A DNA stretch of 38,895 nt from Saccharopolyspora soli. Its GTDB lineage: Bacteria; Actinomycetota; Actinomycetes; Mycobacteriales; Pseudonocardiaceae. Position numbers and translations under genes: made by a program. The DNA is taken from positions 1 through 38,895 of the forward strand of contig NZ_JALBWV010000076.1 in the NCBI RefSeq assembly GCF_022678645.1, in the 5' to 3' direction. Below are positions 7,945-15,553 of this stretch, piece by piece. Each line of letters begins with the position of its first letter. The first letter of the stretch is position 1. Below the pieces are notes generated by a model that saw only the letters and a list, made by a program, of their open reading frames with translations, ran no database searches and had not been told where the DNA came from.

Positions 7945-7989
7945 TTGAGGCACCCCTCATGTTACGCTTATAATCTGAGGCAGCCCTCA
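7945..7989 (+). promoter_or_regulatory. Promoter of the SDR gene with two TetR operators
   Basis: TTGAGG (7945-7950) and TATAAT (7969-7974), 18 bp apart, form a good sigma-70-type promoter toward the gene at 8006. Inverted repeats TGAGG-CACC-CCTCA (7946-7959) and TGAGG-CAGC-CCTCA (7976-7989) cover the -35 box and the start-site region. Their centres are 30 bp apart. This is the classic arrangement for repression by the divergent TetR protein. Confidence 0.8.
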
Positions 7990-8005
7990 TATTTGGAGAG
8001 AGATC

Positions 8006-8725
8006 ATGACCACCACTCGTACCGCCGCGATCATCGGTGTCGGACCAGGTCTCGGCATGTCCATGGCCCGCCGATTCGGCCAGGAGGGATTCCGGGTCGC
8101 TGTGGTGTCACGCAGCGGCACACGACACGGCGCATATCTGGCCGACCTCGCCGCGCACGGCGTCGAAGCCACCGCCCACACCGCCGATGTCACCGATGCG
8201 GACCGGCTAACCGCGGTGCTGGAAGAGATCGTCAGCACCGGCGACGTCGAGTTCGCCTACTACGGTCCCGGCCCGACATCTCAGCAGATCGTCCCGATCA
8301 CCGACATGGACGTCCCCACCGCTCAATCGGCGTTCGAGTGGGTGTGGCCAGCCGTGCACGTCGCCAGCGCTGTGCTACCGGGCATGTCGAAACGAGGAAC
8401 TGGCGGACTGATCTTCGCCGGTGGCCTGTCGAGCGTCCGGCCCATGCCGATGCTCGGTCAGCTCGCCTTGGCCGCTGCTGCTCTGCGCAATTACGCACTC
8501 ACCCTGAACGCGGCACTGGCCGACCGCGGGGTCTACGCCGGAACCCTCACCATCGGTGGTTTGGTGGAACGCGGCGACATCCACGCGATGGTCACCGCCG
8601 CCCCCGAGAAGTACGGCGCCGCCGACGGGCACACGCTCGATCCGGATCGACTGGCCGACGCAGCGTGGCACATGTACCGCACCCGCGATCGCGCGGAGCA
8701 GGTGTTCGACGTCCTCGGTCAGTGA
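8006..8725 (+). CDS. SDR-fold oxidoreductase-like protein lacking the catalytic Tyr/Lys
   Basis: A 239-residue short-chain dehydrogenase fold. The N-terminus has the nucleotide-binding glycine pattern GVGPGLG (about 11-17), and residues 36-40 (SRSGT) suggest NADP preference. The serine region GGLSS is present. At the usual YxxxK position the sequence reads LALAA before the conserved AALRNYALTLNA helix, so both the catalytic tyrosine and lysine are absent. It may bind a dinucleotide without reducing a carbonyl, or use other residues. GGAGAGAG lies before the ATG. It is controlled by the divergent TetR protein and ends 51 bp from the convergent fahA. Confidence 0.85.
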   Translation: MTTTRTAAIIGVGPGLGMSMARRFGQEGFRVAVVSRSGTRHGAYLADLAAHGVEATAHTADVTDADRLTAVLEEIVSTGDVEFAYYGPGPTSQQIVPITDMDVPTAQSAFEWVWPAVHVASAVLPGMSKRGTGGLIFAGGLSSVRPMPMLGQLALAAAALRNYALTLNAALADRGVYAGTLTIGGLVERGDIHAMVTAAPEKYGAADGHTLDPDRLADAAWHMYRTRDRAEQVFDVLGQ

Positions 8726-8776
8726 CGCCGTCGCGCCGGCAAATCGCGGCCTGCCCGACTTTTCGATGCCGGGTCG

Positions 8777-9961
8777 CTACTCCAGGTCAACCCCGGCCGG
8801 ACGGATTCGACCGGTCACCTCGCCGAAGCCGATTCTGGTGCCGTTCGGGCCGGGGGCCGTCGCCGTGATGGTGACCTCGTCGCCGTCCAGGAGGAAGGTG
8901 CGGTACTCGTCGCCGATGCGCACGGGTTCCTCGCCGCCCCAGGTGAGTTCGATGAACGCGCCGCGTTCGTGCTTCGCCGGGCCGGAGATCGTGCCCGAGG
9001 CGTAGAGGTCGCCGGTTCGGCAGGTGGCTCCGTTCGCCGTCAGGTGTGCGAGCAGTTGCGCTGGGGACCAGTACATCTCCCGGTACGGCGGGCGGGCGAC
9101 CTGTTGGCCGTTCCAGAACACCGCGAGGTCGACGTCCAGCCCCCAGGGCTCGCATTCGCGCAGGTACGGCAGTGGTTGCGGATCCTGCACCGGGGTCGGC
9201 ACGCGGGCAGGGCCCAGCGCCAGCAGTGGCACCACCCACGGCGAGATCGAGGTCGCGAAGCTCTTGCCCAGGAACGGTCCCAGCGGCACGTACTCCCATG
9301 CCTGGATGTCCCGCGCCGACCAGTCGTTGACCAGCACCGCACCGAACACGCGGGTGGCGAAGTCCGCGACCGGGACCCGCGTGCCCCGTTCGGAACCGGT
9401 GCCGACGATGAAGCCGAGCTCCGCCTCGATATCCAGCCGACGGCACGGACCGAAGGTCGGGACGTCCTCGCCCGGTGCTCTGCGCTGGCCACTGGGTCGG
9501 ACGATATCGGTGCCGGACACCACAACTGTTCCACTACGCCCGTGGTACCCGACGGGCAGGTGCTTCCAGTTCGGTTGGAGGGGTGGGGCGTTCGGCCGGA
9601 AGAGCCGACCGAGGTTCGACGCGTGGTGCTCGGAGGCGTAGAAGTCGACGTAGTCGGCGACGTCGATCGGCAGGTGCATGGTCACCTCGGCCACCGGGTG
9701 CACCGCCGCGTCGGGCACCTCACCCGACACCAGCTCGGTGACCTGTCGCCGCACCTGCACCCACCGGTCGTATCCCTGGGCCATGAACGGGTTCAGCGTC
9801 GGCTGCGCGAAAACCTCGTCGCCGAACGCCGCCGCCAAGTCCACAACGGACTCGCCGACGCGCACACCCACCCGCGGCGCGGTGCCAGGTTCGGAGAACA
9901 CGCCGTAGGGCAGGTTGGCGAGTCCGAACAGCGAGTCTTCCGGGATGTCGATCGCGGTCAC
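8777..9961 (-). CDS. fahA: Fumarylacetoacetase
   Basis: A 394-residue fumarylacetoacetate hydrolase, which splits fumarylacetoacetate into fumarate and acetoacetate, the last step of tyrosine breakdown. The N-terminal domain (about 1-115) is followed by the catalytic FAH fold, with the metal-site carboxylates in DIEAELGFIVG and the conserved VLVNDWSARDIQAWEY and PLGPFLGKSF. The length fits the family (about 400-430). The GTG at 9961 is preferred over an ATG 33 nt upstream because GGAGGAGGG precedes it at a normal distance. It follows hmgA by 54 nt on the same strand and should be co-transcribed with it. No maleylacetoacetate isomerase is next to it, so that gene is elsewhere or not needed. 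Confidence 0.95.
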   Translation of the reverse strand: MTAIDIPEDSLFGLANLPYGVFSEPGTAPRVGVRVGESVVDLAAAFGDEVFAQPTLNPFMAQGYDRWVQVRRQVTELVSGEVPDAAVHPVAEVTMHLPIDVADYVDFYASEHHASNLGRLFRPNAPPLQPNWKHLPVGYHGRSGTVVVSGTDIVRPSGQRRAPGEDVPTFGPCRRLDIEAELGFIVGTGSERGTRVPVADFATRVFGAVLVNDWSARDIQAWEYVPLGPFLGKSFATSISPWVVPLLALGPARVPTPVQDPQPLPYLRECEPWGLDVDLAVFWNGQQVARPPYREMYWSPAQLLAHLTANGATCRTGDLYASGTISGPAKHERGAFIELTWGGEEPVRIGDEYRTFLLDGDEVTITATAPGPNGTRIGFGEVTGRIRPAGVDLE

Positions 9962-10015
9962 GAAGTGATCCCTCCTCCGCTGAGCGCATACCAACGAGAC
10001 TGAGTGGTCAGCCGC

Positions 10016-11215
10016 TCACCGCTTCGGGCCTCGCCCCGCCCAGGTCCAGGCGTAACCGGGATCCTCGGCCGCCCGGCCGCCCTCCCCGAGCTCCAGCGGG
10101 CGGAACGTGTCGACCATGACCGCGAGCTCGTCGAAGAACTGCACCCCGATGCTGCGTTCGTAGGCACCCGGCTGCGGGCCGTGCGAATGCCCGCCCGGAT
10201 GCAGCGAAATCGAACCCGGCCCGATTCCGGAGCCCTTGCGCGCCTCGTAGTCCCCGCCGCAGTAGAACATCACCTCGTCGGAGTCCACATTGGAGTGGTA
10301 GTACGGCACCGGGATGGACAGCGGGTGGTAGTCCACCTTGCGCGGCACGAAGTTGCACACCACGAAGTTGTCGCCCTCGAAGACCTGGTGCACCGGCGGC
10401 GGTTGGTGCACCCGGCCGGTGATCGGCTCGAAGTCGGCGATGTTGAACGTGTACGGGTACAGGCAGCCGCCCCAGCCGACCACGTCGAACGGGTGCTGCG
10501 GGTACACGAACCGGGTGCCCACGATGCCGGTGCTGGCGCGATGCTTGACCAGCACCTCGACATCGGTGCCCGCGGTCAGCACCGGCTCGGCGGGGCCGTG
10601 CAGATCGCGCTCGCAGTACGGCGAATGCTCCAGGAACTGCCCGAACTTCGACAGGTACCGGCGCGGCGGGGTGATGTGCGAGTTGGCCTCGATGCAGTAC
10701 GCCCGCACCGGCTCGTCGCCCTGCGGCACCCAGCGGTGCGTGGTGGCGCGCGGCAGGATCACGTAGTCGCCGGACTGGAACGCGAGTGCGCCGAACACCG
10801 TCTCGACGACACCCGAACCGGATTCGACGTACACGCACTCATCGCCGATCCCGTTGCGGTACAACGGGGAGGTCTCGCCCGCGACGACGTAGGAGATGCG
10901 CACGTCCGCGTTGCCCAGGACCAGTCGGCGGCCGGTGACCACGTCGTAGCGCTTCCACTCCGGACCGTCGAAGAGCTCGTGCAGCTTCAGGTGCCGCGGT
11001 CGCAGCGGGTGGTTCGGCTCGGTGCCCAGGTCGGGCAGCTCCCACGCGGTGGAGTCCACCAGCGCCGACGGGAGGCTGCGGTGGTACAGCAGCGACGAGT
11101 CGCTGGCGAAGCCCTCCTCCCCCATCAGCTCCTCGTAGTACAGGCCGCCGTCGGGCCCGCGGTGCTGGGTGTGCCGCTTTGGCGGCACGTCGCCGACCTG
11201 CCGGTAGTACGCCAT
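10016..11215 (-). CDS. hmgA: Homogentisate 1,2-dioxygenase
   Basis: A 399-residue cupin-type iron dioxygenase that opens the ring of homogentisate to maleylacetoacetate. The iron-site region is intact: YYHSNVDSDEVMFYCGGDY supplies a His and a Glu, and HPGGHSHGPQPG supplies the last His. The N-terminus MAYYRQVGDVPPKRHTQHR is typical of bacterial members. The ATG at 11215 is preceded by GGCGAGGTC. It is first in the hmgA-fahA operon, behind a -35/-10 pair at 11317-11289, a motif shared with the upstream marR promoter, and a fragment of the dispersed repeat in its leader. The 4-hydroxyphenylpyruvate dioxygenase gene of the pathway is not in the window. Confidence 0.96.
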   Translation of the reverse strand: MAYYRQVGDVPPKRHTQHRGPDGGLYYEELMGEEGFASDSSLLYHRSLPSALVDSTAWELPDLGTEPNHPLRPRHLKLHELFDGPEWKRYDVVTGRRLVLGNADVRISYVVAGETSPLYRNGIGDECVYVESGSGVVETVFGALAFQSGDYVILPRATTHRWVPQGDEPVRAYCIEANSHITPPRRYLSKFGQFLEHSPYCERDLHGPAEPVLTAGTDVEVLVKHRASTGIVGTRFVYPQHPFDVVGWGGCLYPYTFNIADFEPITGRVHQPPPVHQVFEGDNFVVCNFVPRKVDYHPLSIPVPYYHSNVDSDEVMFYCGGDYEARKGSGIGPGSISLHPGGHSHGPQPGAYERSIGVQFFDELAVMVDTFRPLELGEGGRAAEDPGYAWTWAGRGPKR

Positions 11216-11236
11216 GACCTCGCCTGCTTCCTACCC

Positions 11237-11283
11237 GAGACTGTTTCAGAAGTTTGCGCAGCGGTGCGGGTGGCGGAACCCAG
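11237..11283 (-). repeat. Dispersed intergenic repeat, copy A (fragment)
   Basis: About 47 bp (GAGACTGTTTCAGAAG through GCGGAACC) match one end of copy C at 19207 almost base for base, apart from a small gap. Only this end is present. It lies between the predicted hmgA promoter and the hmgA start codon, so it would be transcribed as part of the leader. Confidence 0.75.
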
Positions 11284-11317
11284 TAGTAAATGTATGAATC
11301 ACCTGCCTGGTGCGCAA
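11284..11317 (-). promoter_or_regulatory. hmgA promoter overlapped by a putative MarR operator
   Basis: On the reverse strand TTGCGC (11317-11312) and TACATT (11294-11289) are separated by exactly 17 bp. The 18-bp word TAGTAAATGTATGAATCA (11284-11301) covers the -10 box. It shares 13 of 18 positions with a site in front of the marR gene (11876-11893, opposite orientation). This points to one regulator acting at both places. Confidence 0.6.
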
Positions 11318-11329
11318 CACCCGACCGGT

Positions 11330-11854
11330 TCAGTTCCGGCCCCGGATGTCGAACTGGTCCCGGTTGGTGATCAGCTTGTCCAGCAACATGACCAGGATGC
11401 GCTGCTCGGTCTCGGTGAGCACGCTGGTCCACTCGTACTCCCGCTCGTTCTGCGCGCGGAACACCTCGACCATCTCCTGGCGCCCGCGCTCGGTCAGCGA
11501 CAGCAGCACCGACCGGCCGTCGTGCTCCCCCGGTGTCCGGTCCAGCAGCCCGTCGGCGACCAACGTCTTGGTCAGGTTGGACACCGCGGCCCGGCTCATG
11601 CCGGTCAGCTCGGCCGCCTTCTTGGCTTCCAGCGGCCCGGCCAGCCAGATGACGAACAGCAGCCGGAAACCGGACCAGGACCGGCCGCGCGGCCGGTGCA
11701 CCGCCGCCTCCAGGTCGTAGGTGACGATGTTGGACGCGCGGTTGAGCGTCAGCAGCACCTCGGTGGCCAACTGGTGCCGGAAGCCGTACTCGGTCGCCAG
11801 CCGGTGGTTGGCCAGCTCGACGAAGGACCAGAAATCCAGCTCGCCCTCGGCCAT
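11330..11854 (-). CDS. MarR-family regulator, likely of homogentisate catabolism
   Basis: A 174-residue winged-helix protein. The recognition helix region is LTGMSRAAVSNLTKTLVADGLL (about 83-104), followed by the beta wing DRTPGEHDGRSVLLSLTERG. Long helices at both ends (about 1-50 and 120-165) should form the dimer interface. ATG at 11854 follows GAGGAG. It is immediately upstream of hmgA-fahA on the same strand, with its own promoter gap. Shared 18-bp motifs at its own and the hmgA promoter suggest that it represses both, with an aromatic catabolite as inducer. This role is inferred from context. Confidence 0.9.
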   Translation of the reverse strand: MAEGELDFWSFVELANHRLATEYGFRHQLATEVLLTLNRASNIVTYDLEAAVHRPRGRSWSGFRLLFVIWLAGPLEAKKAAELTGMSRAAVSNLTKTLVADGLLDRTPGEHDGRSVLLSLTERGRQEMVEVFRAQNEREYEWTSVLTETEQRILVMLLDKLITNRDQFDIRGRN

Positions 11855-11875
11855 CGCGAACTCCTCGTCGAGAAC

Positions 11876-11893
11876 TGATCAATACGTGAACTA
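11876..11893 (-). promoter_or_regulatory. Putative MarR operator in its own promoter
   Basis: TAGTTCACGTATTGATCA (reverse strand) lies 22-39 bp before the marR start codon. It matches TAGTAAATGTATGAATCA at hmgA in the pattern TAGTnnAnGTATnnATCA. Autoregulation by MarR proteins at such sites is common. Confidence 0.5.
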
Positions 11894-11969
11894 TCTCAGC
11901 TGAGCCCGCGAACCACCAGCCACCTGAGCCGGTTCTCAGCGGGCGGACCGCTCTCAGCGTTATCTCAGC
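11894..11969 (+). repeat. Four TCTCAGC direct repeats upstream of the LolA-like gene
   Basis: TCTCAGC occurs at 11894, 11934, 11952 and 11963 within 76 bp, all in the same orientation, ending about 48 bp before the start codon at 12018. The last two are one helical turn apart (11 bp). The pattern looks like a response-regulator or activator site for the LolA-ABC operon. No regulator gene adjoins this operon other than the divergent MarR. Confidence 0.5.
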
Positions 11970-12017
11970 CACCGTCCGCCACTCTTGCCGCAGGACCTGA
12001 CAGGAGGAGTCGATTCG

Positions 12018-13049
12018 ATGAAACGCAAGAACGTGGCCGTCGCGGCGACGGCCGGGACCGCGGCCGGTGTGCTGGGCCTGACGATGCTCACGCTGCCAGC
12101 CGGTGCAGGCGCCGCCCCGGCGTTGCCCACGGTCGCCCCGGAACAACTGGTGGAATCGGTGATGCGGGCCGCCCCACCCGCGCTGACCGGCACCGTGGCG
12201 GTGGACAACGCGCTCGGTCTGCCCGCGATTCCCGGCGCGGGCCAGGCTTCCGAGATGCTCGGCGACGGCACCAGCCGGTTCCAGGTGTGGGCCGATGGAC
12301 AGGGTCGGCACCGCGTGTCGGTGCCCTCGGACAGCGGTGAGATGACCGTGGTCGACGACGGCTCGACGGTCTGGAAGTGGGATTCGGGCAAGCAGACCGT
12401 GACCCGCACCGCCGAACACGCGCCGGAGGCGGCCGAGCACGGTGCGCCGCCCGACCCGGCCGCGGCAGCCCGCAGCGTCATCGACAAGCTCCGGCAGACC
12501 AGCGATGTGAAGGTGGACGGCACGGCCAGCGTCGCCGGTCGCGACGCCTACGAACTGGTCCTCACCCCGAAGCCGACCGAGCGCACTTTGTTGCGCGAGG
12601 TCCGGGTGGCCGTCGATGCGGAGAAGCGCATTCCGCTGGAACTGTCGGTGCTCACCAACGGTTCTGATGATCCGGCGTTGCAGGTGGGCTTCACCGACCT
12701 CGACCTGACCGCCCCGGACCCGGCGCTGTTCCGGTTCACCCCACCAGCGGGCGCGCAGGTGCAGGACGGCAAGGCCGAGCAGCGACCGCAGCACCAGCCC
12801 GCCCAGGGCGAGCACCGGGTCGTCGGCGACGGCTGGGACTCCGTCGTGGTGGCTCAGATGCCGCAGCAGCAGGACAGCCAGGAGCTGCGCCAGGTCGCCG
12901 AGCGGACCGGCAAGCCGATCAGCGGCCCGTGGGGCAACGGGTGGGTCATCGGCACGAAGGTGGGCAACGCCCTGCTGACCTCCGACGGTCGCGTCGCGGT
13001 CGGCGCAGTGCCCGAGCAGGTGCTGATCGCCGCACTCGGTGACGCGTGA
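12018..13049 (+). CDS. Secreted LolA-like lipoprotein-carrier-fold protein
   Basis: A 343-residue protein. The start at 12018 follows GGAGGAG and gives a signal peptide: MKRKN, a hydrophobic stretch, and cleavage around residues 30-34 (AGAAPA). Residues about 45-245 have the pattern of the actinobacterial LolA/RseB-like half-barrel (FQVWADGQGRHRVSV, VVDDGSTVWKWDS, AYELVLTPKP, FTDLDLTAPDPALFRFTPPAGAQV). A glutamine-rich linker and a C-terminal domain (about 265-343) follow. It overlaps the ABC ATPase gene by 1 bp (TGATG), so it is made together with the exporter. It may sense or carry a lipid or lipopeptide outside the membrane for the ABC unit; the substrate is unknown. Confidence 0.8.
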   Translation: MKRKNVAVAATAGTAAGVLGLTMLTLPAGAGAAPALPTVAPEQLVESVMRAAPPALTGTVAVDNALGLPAIPGAGQASEMLGDGTSRFQVWADGQGRHRVSVPSDSGEMTVVDDGSTVWKWDSGKQTVTRTAEHAPEAAEHGAPPDPAAAARSVIDKLRQTSDVKVDGTASVAGRDAYELVLTPKPTERTLLREVRVAVDAEKRIPLELSVLTNGSDDPALQVGFTDLDLTAPDPALFRFTPPAGAQVQDGKAEQRPQHQPAQGEHRVVGDGWDSVVVAQMPQQQDSQELRQVAERTGKPISGPWGNGWVIGTKVGNALLTSDGRVAVGAVPEQVLIAALGDA

Positions 13050-14014
13050 TGACCAACGCGGTCGAAGCGGTGGGGACGGCCACGCCCGTCCCCACCGCGG
13101 GCGATCTCGCCGCGCGCACCACCGGGCTGCGCAAGACCTACGGACAGACCGTCGCGGTGGCCGGTGTCGATCTCGCCGTGCCGCGCGGCGGGGTCGTCGG
13201 AGTGCTCGGCCCCAACGGTTCGGGCAAGACGACCACGATCCGGATGCTGCTCGGCCTCACCACCCCGACTTCGGGGACGGTGGAGTTGCTGGGCCACCAG
13301 CTGCCCGAGCACAGCGGTCGGGTGCTGCCTCGGGTGGGCGCGCTGGTCGAGGGACCGGGTTTCCACCCGTTCCTCTCCGGCCGGGAGAACCTGCTCCGCT
13401 GCGCCGCGATGGAACCGGCCGTGCGCGGCCCGGAAATCCGCGACGTCGTGGAGCAGGCCATGGAACGCGTGGGGTTGCGCGCGGCCGGAGGCCGGAAGTA
13501 CCGGGGCTATTCGCTCGGCATGAAGCAGCGGTTGGGCCTGGCCGCGGCGTTGCTGGTGCCGCGCGAACTGGTGGTGCTCGACGAACCGACCAACGGCCTG
13601 GACCCGGCGGGCACTCGCGAGATCCGCCAGATCATCGCGGAGTTGCACGCGGCGGGCACCACCGTGCTGGTGTCCTCGCACCTGCTCGCCGAGATCGAGG
13701 CCACCTGCACGCACGTCGCGGTGCTGCACCGCGGTTCGCTGGTGGCGCAAGGCGAACTCGCCACCATGCTGGAGTCCAGCGCCCCGCACCTCCAGGTGTC
13801 CACATCGGACCGTTCCAGCGCCATCGCCACCCTGCGCGACAAAGGAATACCAGCACAGGAGGACGGCTCCGCCATTCGGGTCGATTTGTCCGATGTGAAC
13901 TCTTCCGAGGTCGTCGCCATGCTCGTGCACGCGGGTGTCCCGGTGCAGGAAGCCAGACGGGCCCGAACCGGCCTGGAGGACCTCTTCACCCGGCTGACCG
14001 AGGAGGACATGTGA
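13049..14014 (+). CDS. ABC transporter ATP-binding protein
   Basis: A 321-residue ATPase of the CcmA/BcrA type used by drug, lantibiotic and lipid exporters. Walker A GPNGSGKTT, signature region YSLGMKQRL and Walker B LVVLDEPT are intact. The C-terminal 80 residues form the extension common in this subfamily. The ATG at 13049 overlaps the stop of the LolA-like gene; a GTG one codon earlier is possible. The stop overlaps the permease start (GTGA). It should energise the permease encoded at 14011. Confidence 0.92.
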   Translation: MTNAVEAVGTATPVPTAGDLAARTTGLRKTYGQTVAVAGVDLAVPRGGVVGVLGPNGSGKTTTIRMLLGLTTPTSGTVELLGHQLPEHSGRVLPRVGALVEGPGFHPFLSGRENLLRCAAMEPAVRGPEIRDVVEQAMERVGLRAAGGRKYRGYSLGMKQRLGLAAALLVPRELVVLDEPTNGLDPAGTREIRQIIAELHAAGTTVLVSSHLLAEIEATCTHVAVLHRGSLVAQGELATMLESSAPHLQVSTSDRSSAIATLRDKGIPAQEDGSAIRVDLSDVNSSEVVAMLVHAGVPVQEARRARTGLEDLFTRLTEEDM

Positions 14015-14868
14015 CGGCGATCGACGCGGCCGCAACGATGGCACCGGTGCGGACCTCCGCCCCACTAGGCCGGGTATTGCTCGCCGAGCTCCGGTGGGTG
14101 CTGCGCCGACCACGCAACCTGCTCGCCCTGCTGATGTTGGCGGGTCTGCCGGTGCTGCTCGGCACCGCGATCGCCGTCACCGGCGGCCCCGGTGATCGCG
14201 GCGGCCCGCCAGTGCTGACCGCGGTGGCCGGGAACGGACTGGTGTTGCCGGTCGCGGCCCTGGTGCTCGCGCAAACGCTGCTGCTGCCGCTGGTGGTGGC
14301 GATGGTCGCGGCGGACGCTTTGGCGGGCGAGTCGGCGCACGGCACGCTGCGCGGTCTGCTGCTCGCCCCGGTCGGCCGGGTGCGGCTGGTCGGCGTCAAG
14401 GCATTCGGCGTGCTGGTGCTGGCCGTCCTCGCGGTGACCGTCGTCGCCGTCAGCGGGGTGCTCACCGGGCTGATCATCGTCGGCGGCGACGGCCTGGTCA
14501 CGTTGTCCGGCACGACGTTGTCGATCGGCCCGGCGCTGGGCCGGGTGGCGCTGGCCGTCGGCTGGTCCGCGGTGCAGATGGCCGCTGTCGGGGCGGTCGC
14601 GTTGGCGATCTCGTCGCTCACCGAGCACCCGCTGGTGGTCATGGCCGCGACCATGGGCGGCCTGATCGTCTTCGGGGTCCTGGGCACCATCCCGGCCCTG
14701 GACTGGCTGCACCCGGTGCTGATCACCACGGACTGGTCGGCCGTGCTGGACGTGCTGCGCGACCCGATCAGCGGCGACACCCTGACCACCGGTCTGCTCC
14801 GCGCGGGCTGCTACCTGCTCATCGGTCTATCGGCCACCATCGCACGCGTGGTCACCAAGGACGTTTGA
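14011..14868 (+). CDS. ABC transporter permease (ABC-2 type)
   Basis: A 285-residue membrane protein with six clear hydrophobic segments. Examples are LLALLMLAGLPVLLGTA, LPVAALVLAQTLLLPLVVAM, GVLVLAVLAVTVVAVSGVL and LVVMAATMGGLIVFGVLG. The motif SAHGTLRGLLLAPVGR between helices 2 and 3 is typical of ABC-2 permeases. The GTG at 14011 follows AGGAGG and overlaps the previous stop. With the ATPase and LolA-like protein it forms a three-gene coupled operon, probably exporting a lipid, peptide or antibiotic. A copy of the dispersed repeat starts a few bases after its stop codon. Confidence 0.9.
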   Translation: MTAIDAAATMAPVRTSAPLGRVLLAELRWVLRRPRNLLALLMLAGLPVLLGTAIAVTGGPGDRGGPPVLTAVAGNGLVLPVAALVLAQTLLLPLVVAMVAADALAGESAHGTLRGLLLAPVGRVRLVGVKAFGVLVLAVLAVTVVAVSGVLTGLIIVGGDGLVTLSGTTLSIGPALGRVALAVGWSAVQMAAVGAVALAISSLTEHPLVVMAATMGGLIVFGVLGTIPALDWLHPVLITTDWSAVLDVLRDPISGDTLTTGLLRAGCYLLIGLSATIARVVTKDV

Positions 14869-14874
14869 GTACCT

Positions 14875-15071
14875 GTCTTTGGTCTTGTTCTTGAAGCGGC
14901 GAAGCCGCTCAGCCCACCCTCGCAACTCGCACCGCCGCGGGTTCTCAGACGTCGTCTCGGGAGGACAGCCTCGACGTGGTGTTGGCATACATGATGTCGG
15001 GGAGCCTCGGACCGAGAAGGCTTCTGAGGTTCCGCCACCCGCACCGCCACGCAAAAGGAGTTCGAAGACAG
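14875..15071 (+). repeat. Dispersed intergenic repeat, copy B (near full length)
   Basis: Starts 7 bp after the ABC permease stop. Conserved blocks in order: TCTTTGGTCTTGTTCTTG; a stem AGCGGC-GAA-GCCGCT; CTCGCACCGCCGCGGGTTC; TCAGACGTCGTCTCGGGAGG; ACATGATGTCGGGGA; and the end block GAGGTTCCGCCACCCGCACC. The same blocks appear in the same order in copy C (19207-19414, opposite strand). The blocks between the stem and the end block are missing from copy D. Confidence 0.8.
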
Positions 15072-15368
15072 AGCATCGCATCAGCGCAGCAGCACCGCGT
15101 AAAGCTCCAGCCAGGCGGCTTTCAGGAGCAGTCGCGTCGTTCCGGCTCGGTCCCAGGCCGTCCGGGGTGTGTCCCGGCCAAGTCGAGGTGATCGTTGCTG
15201 CCGGTGGTAGCGCACATCGAGCCCTTCATCCTGCCGAGCCGAGCGCTACCGACGCCCGCCCCGATCCCCGACGCCTGGCAAGACCCCGTTGTCTCGCCAG
15301 GCCACACGCCAGCCGGAGCCGCGCCCCGTCTGCAACGTGCGACGGACACACTGGTGGTTACTCGCGGG

Positions 15369-15480
15369 TTACGCAAGGAAATTCTTGGCGCGCGCCGCGA
15401 TCTCGACCATTGCGGCGAAAGTCGGCGGAACCGTCGGATCGCGGGCGACTTCCACCACCGGCACCCGGCACGAGCTTCGA
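15369..15480 (-). pseudogene. Possible gene remnant (C-terminal fragment)
   Basis: One reverse-strand frame ends with VEVARDPTVPPTFAAMV followed by EIAARAKNFLA and a stop at 15369. Its codons are strongly G/C at third positions, like real genes here, and there is no start codon with a ribosome site. It looks like the tail of a lost gene. The parent family was not recognised. Apart from this and repeat copy B, the 14869-15553 gap shows nothing that I can call; a second stretch of uncertain nature covers 15195-15368. Confidence 0.3.
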
Positions 15481-15553
15481 CTCGGCGACCACCTGCGGGA
15501 GACAATGGGGCACCCCCTGGATTCGGGGTCGTTGTCTCCACTGAAGGGACGTC

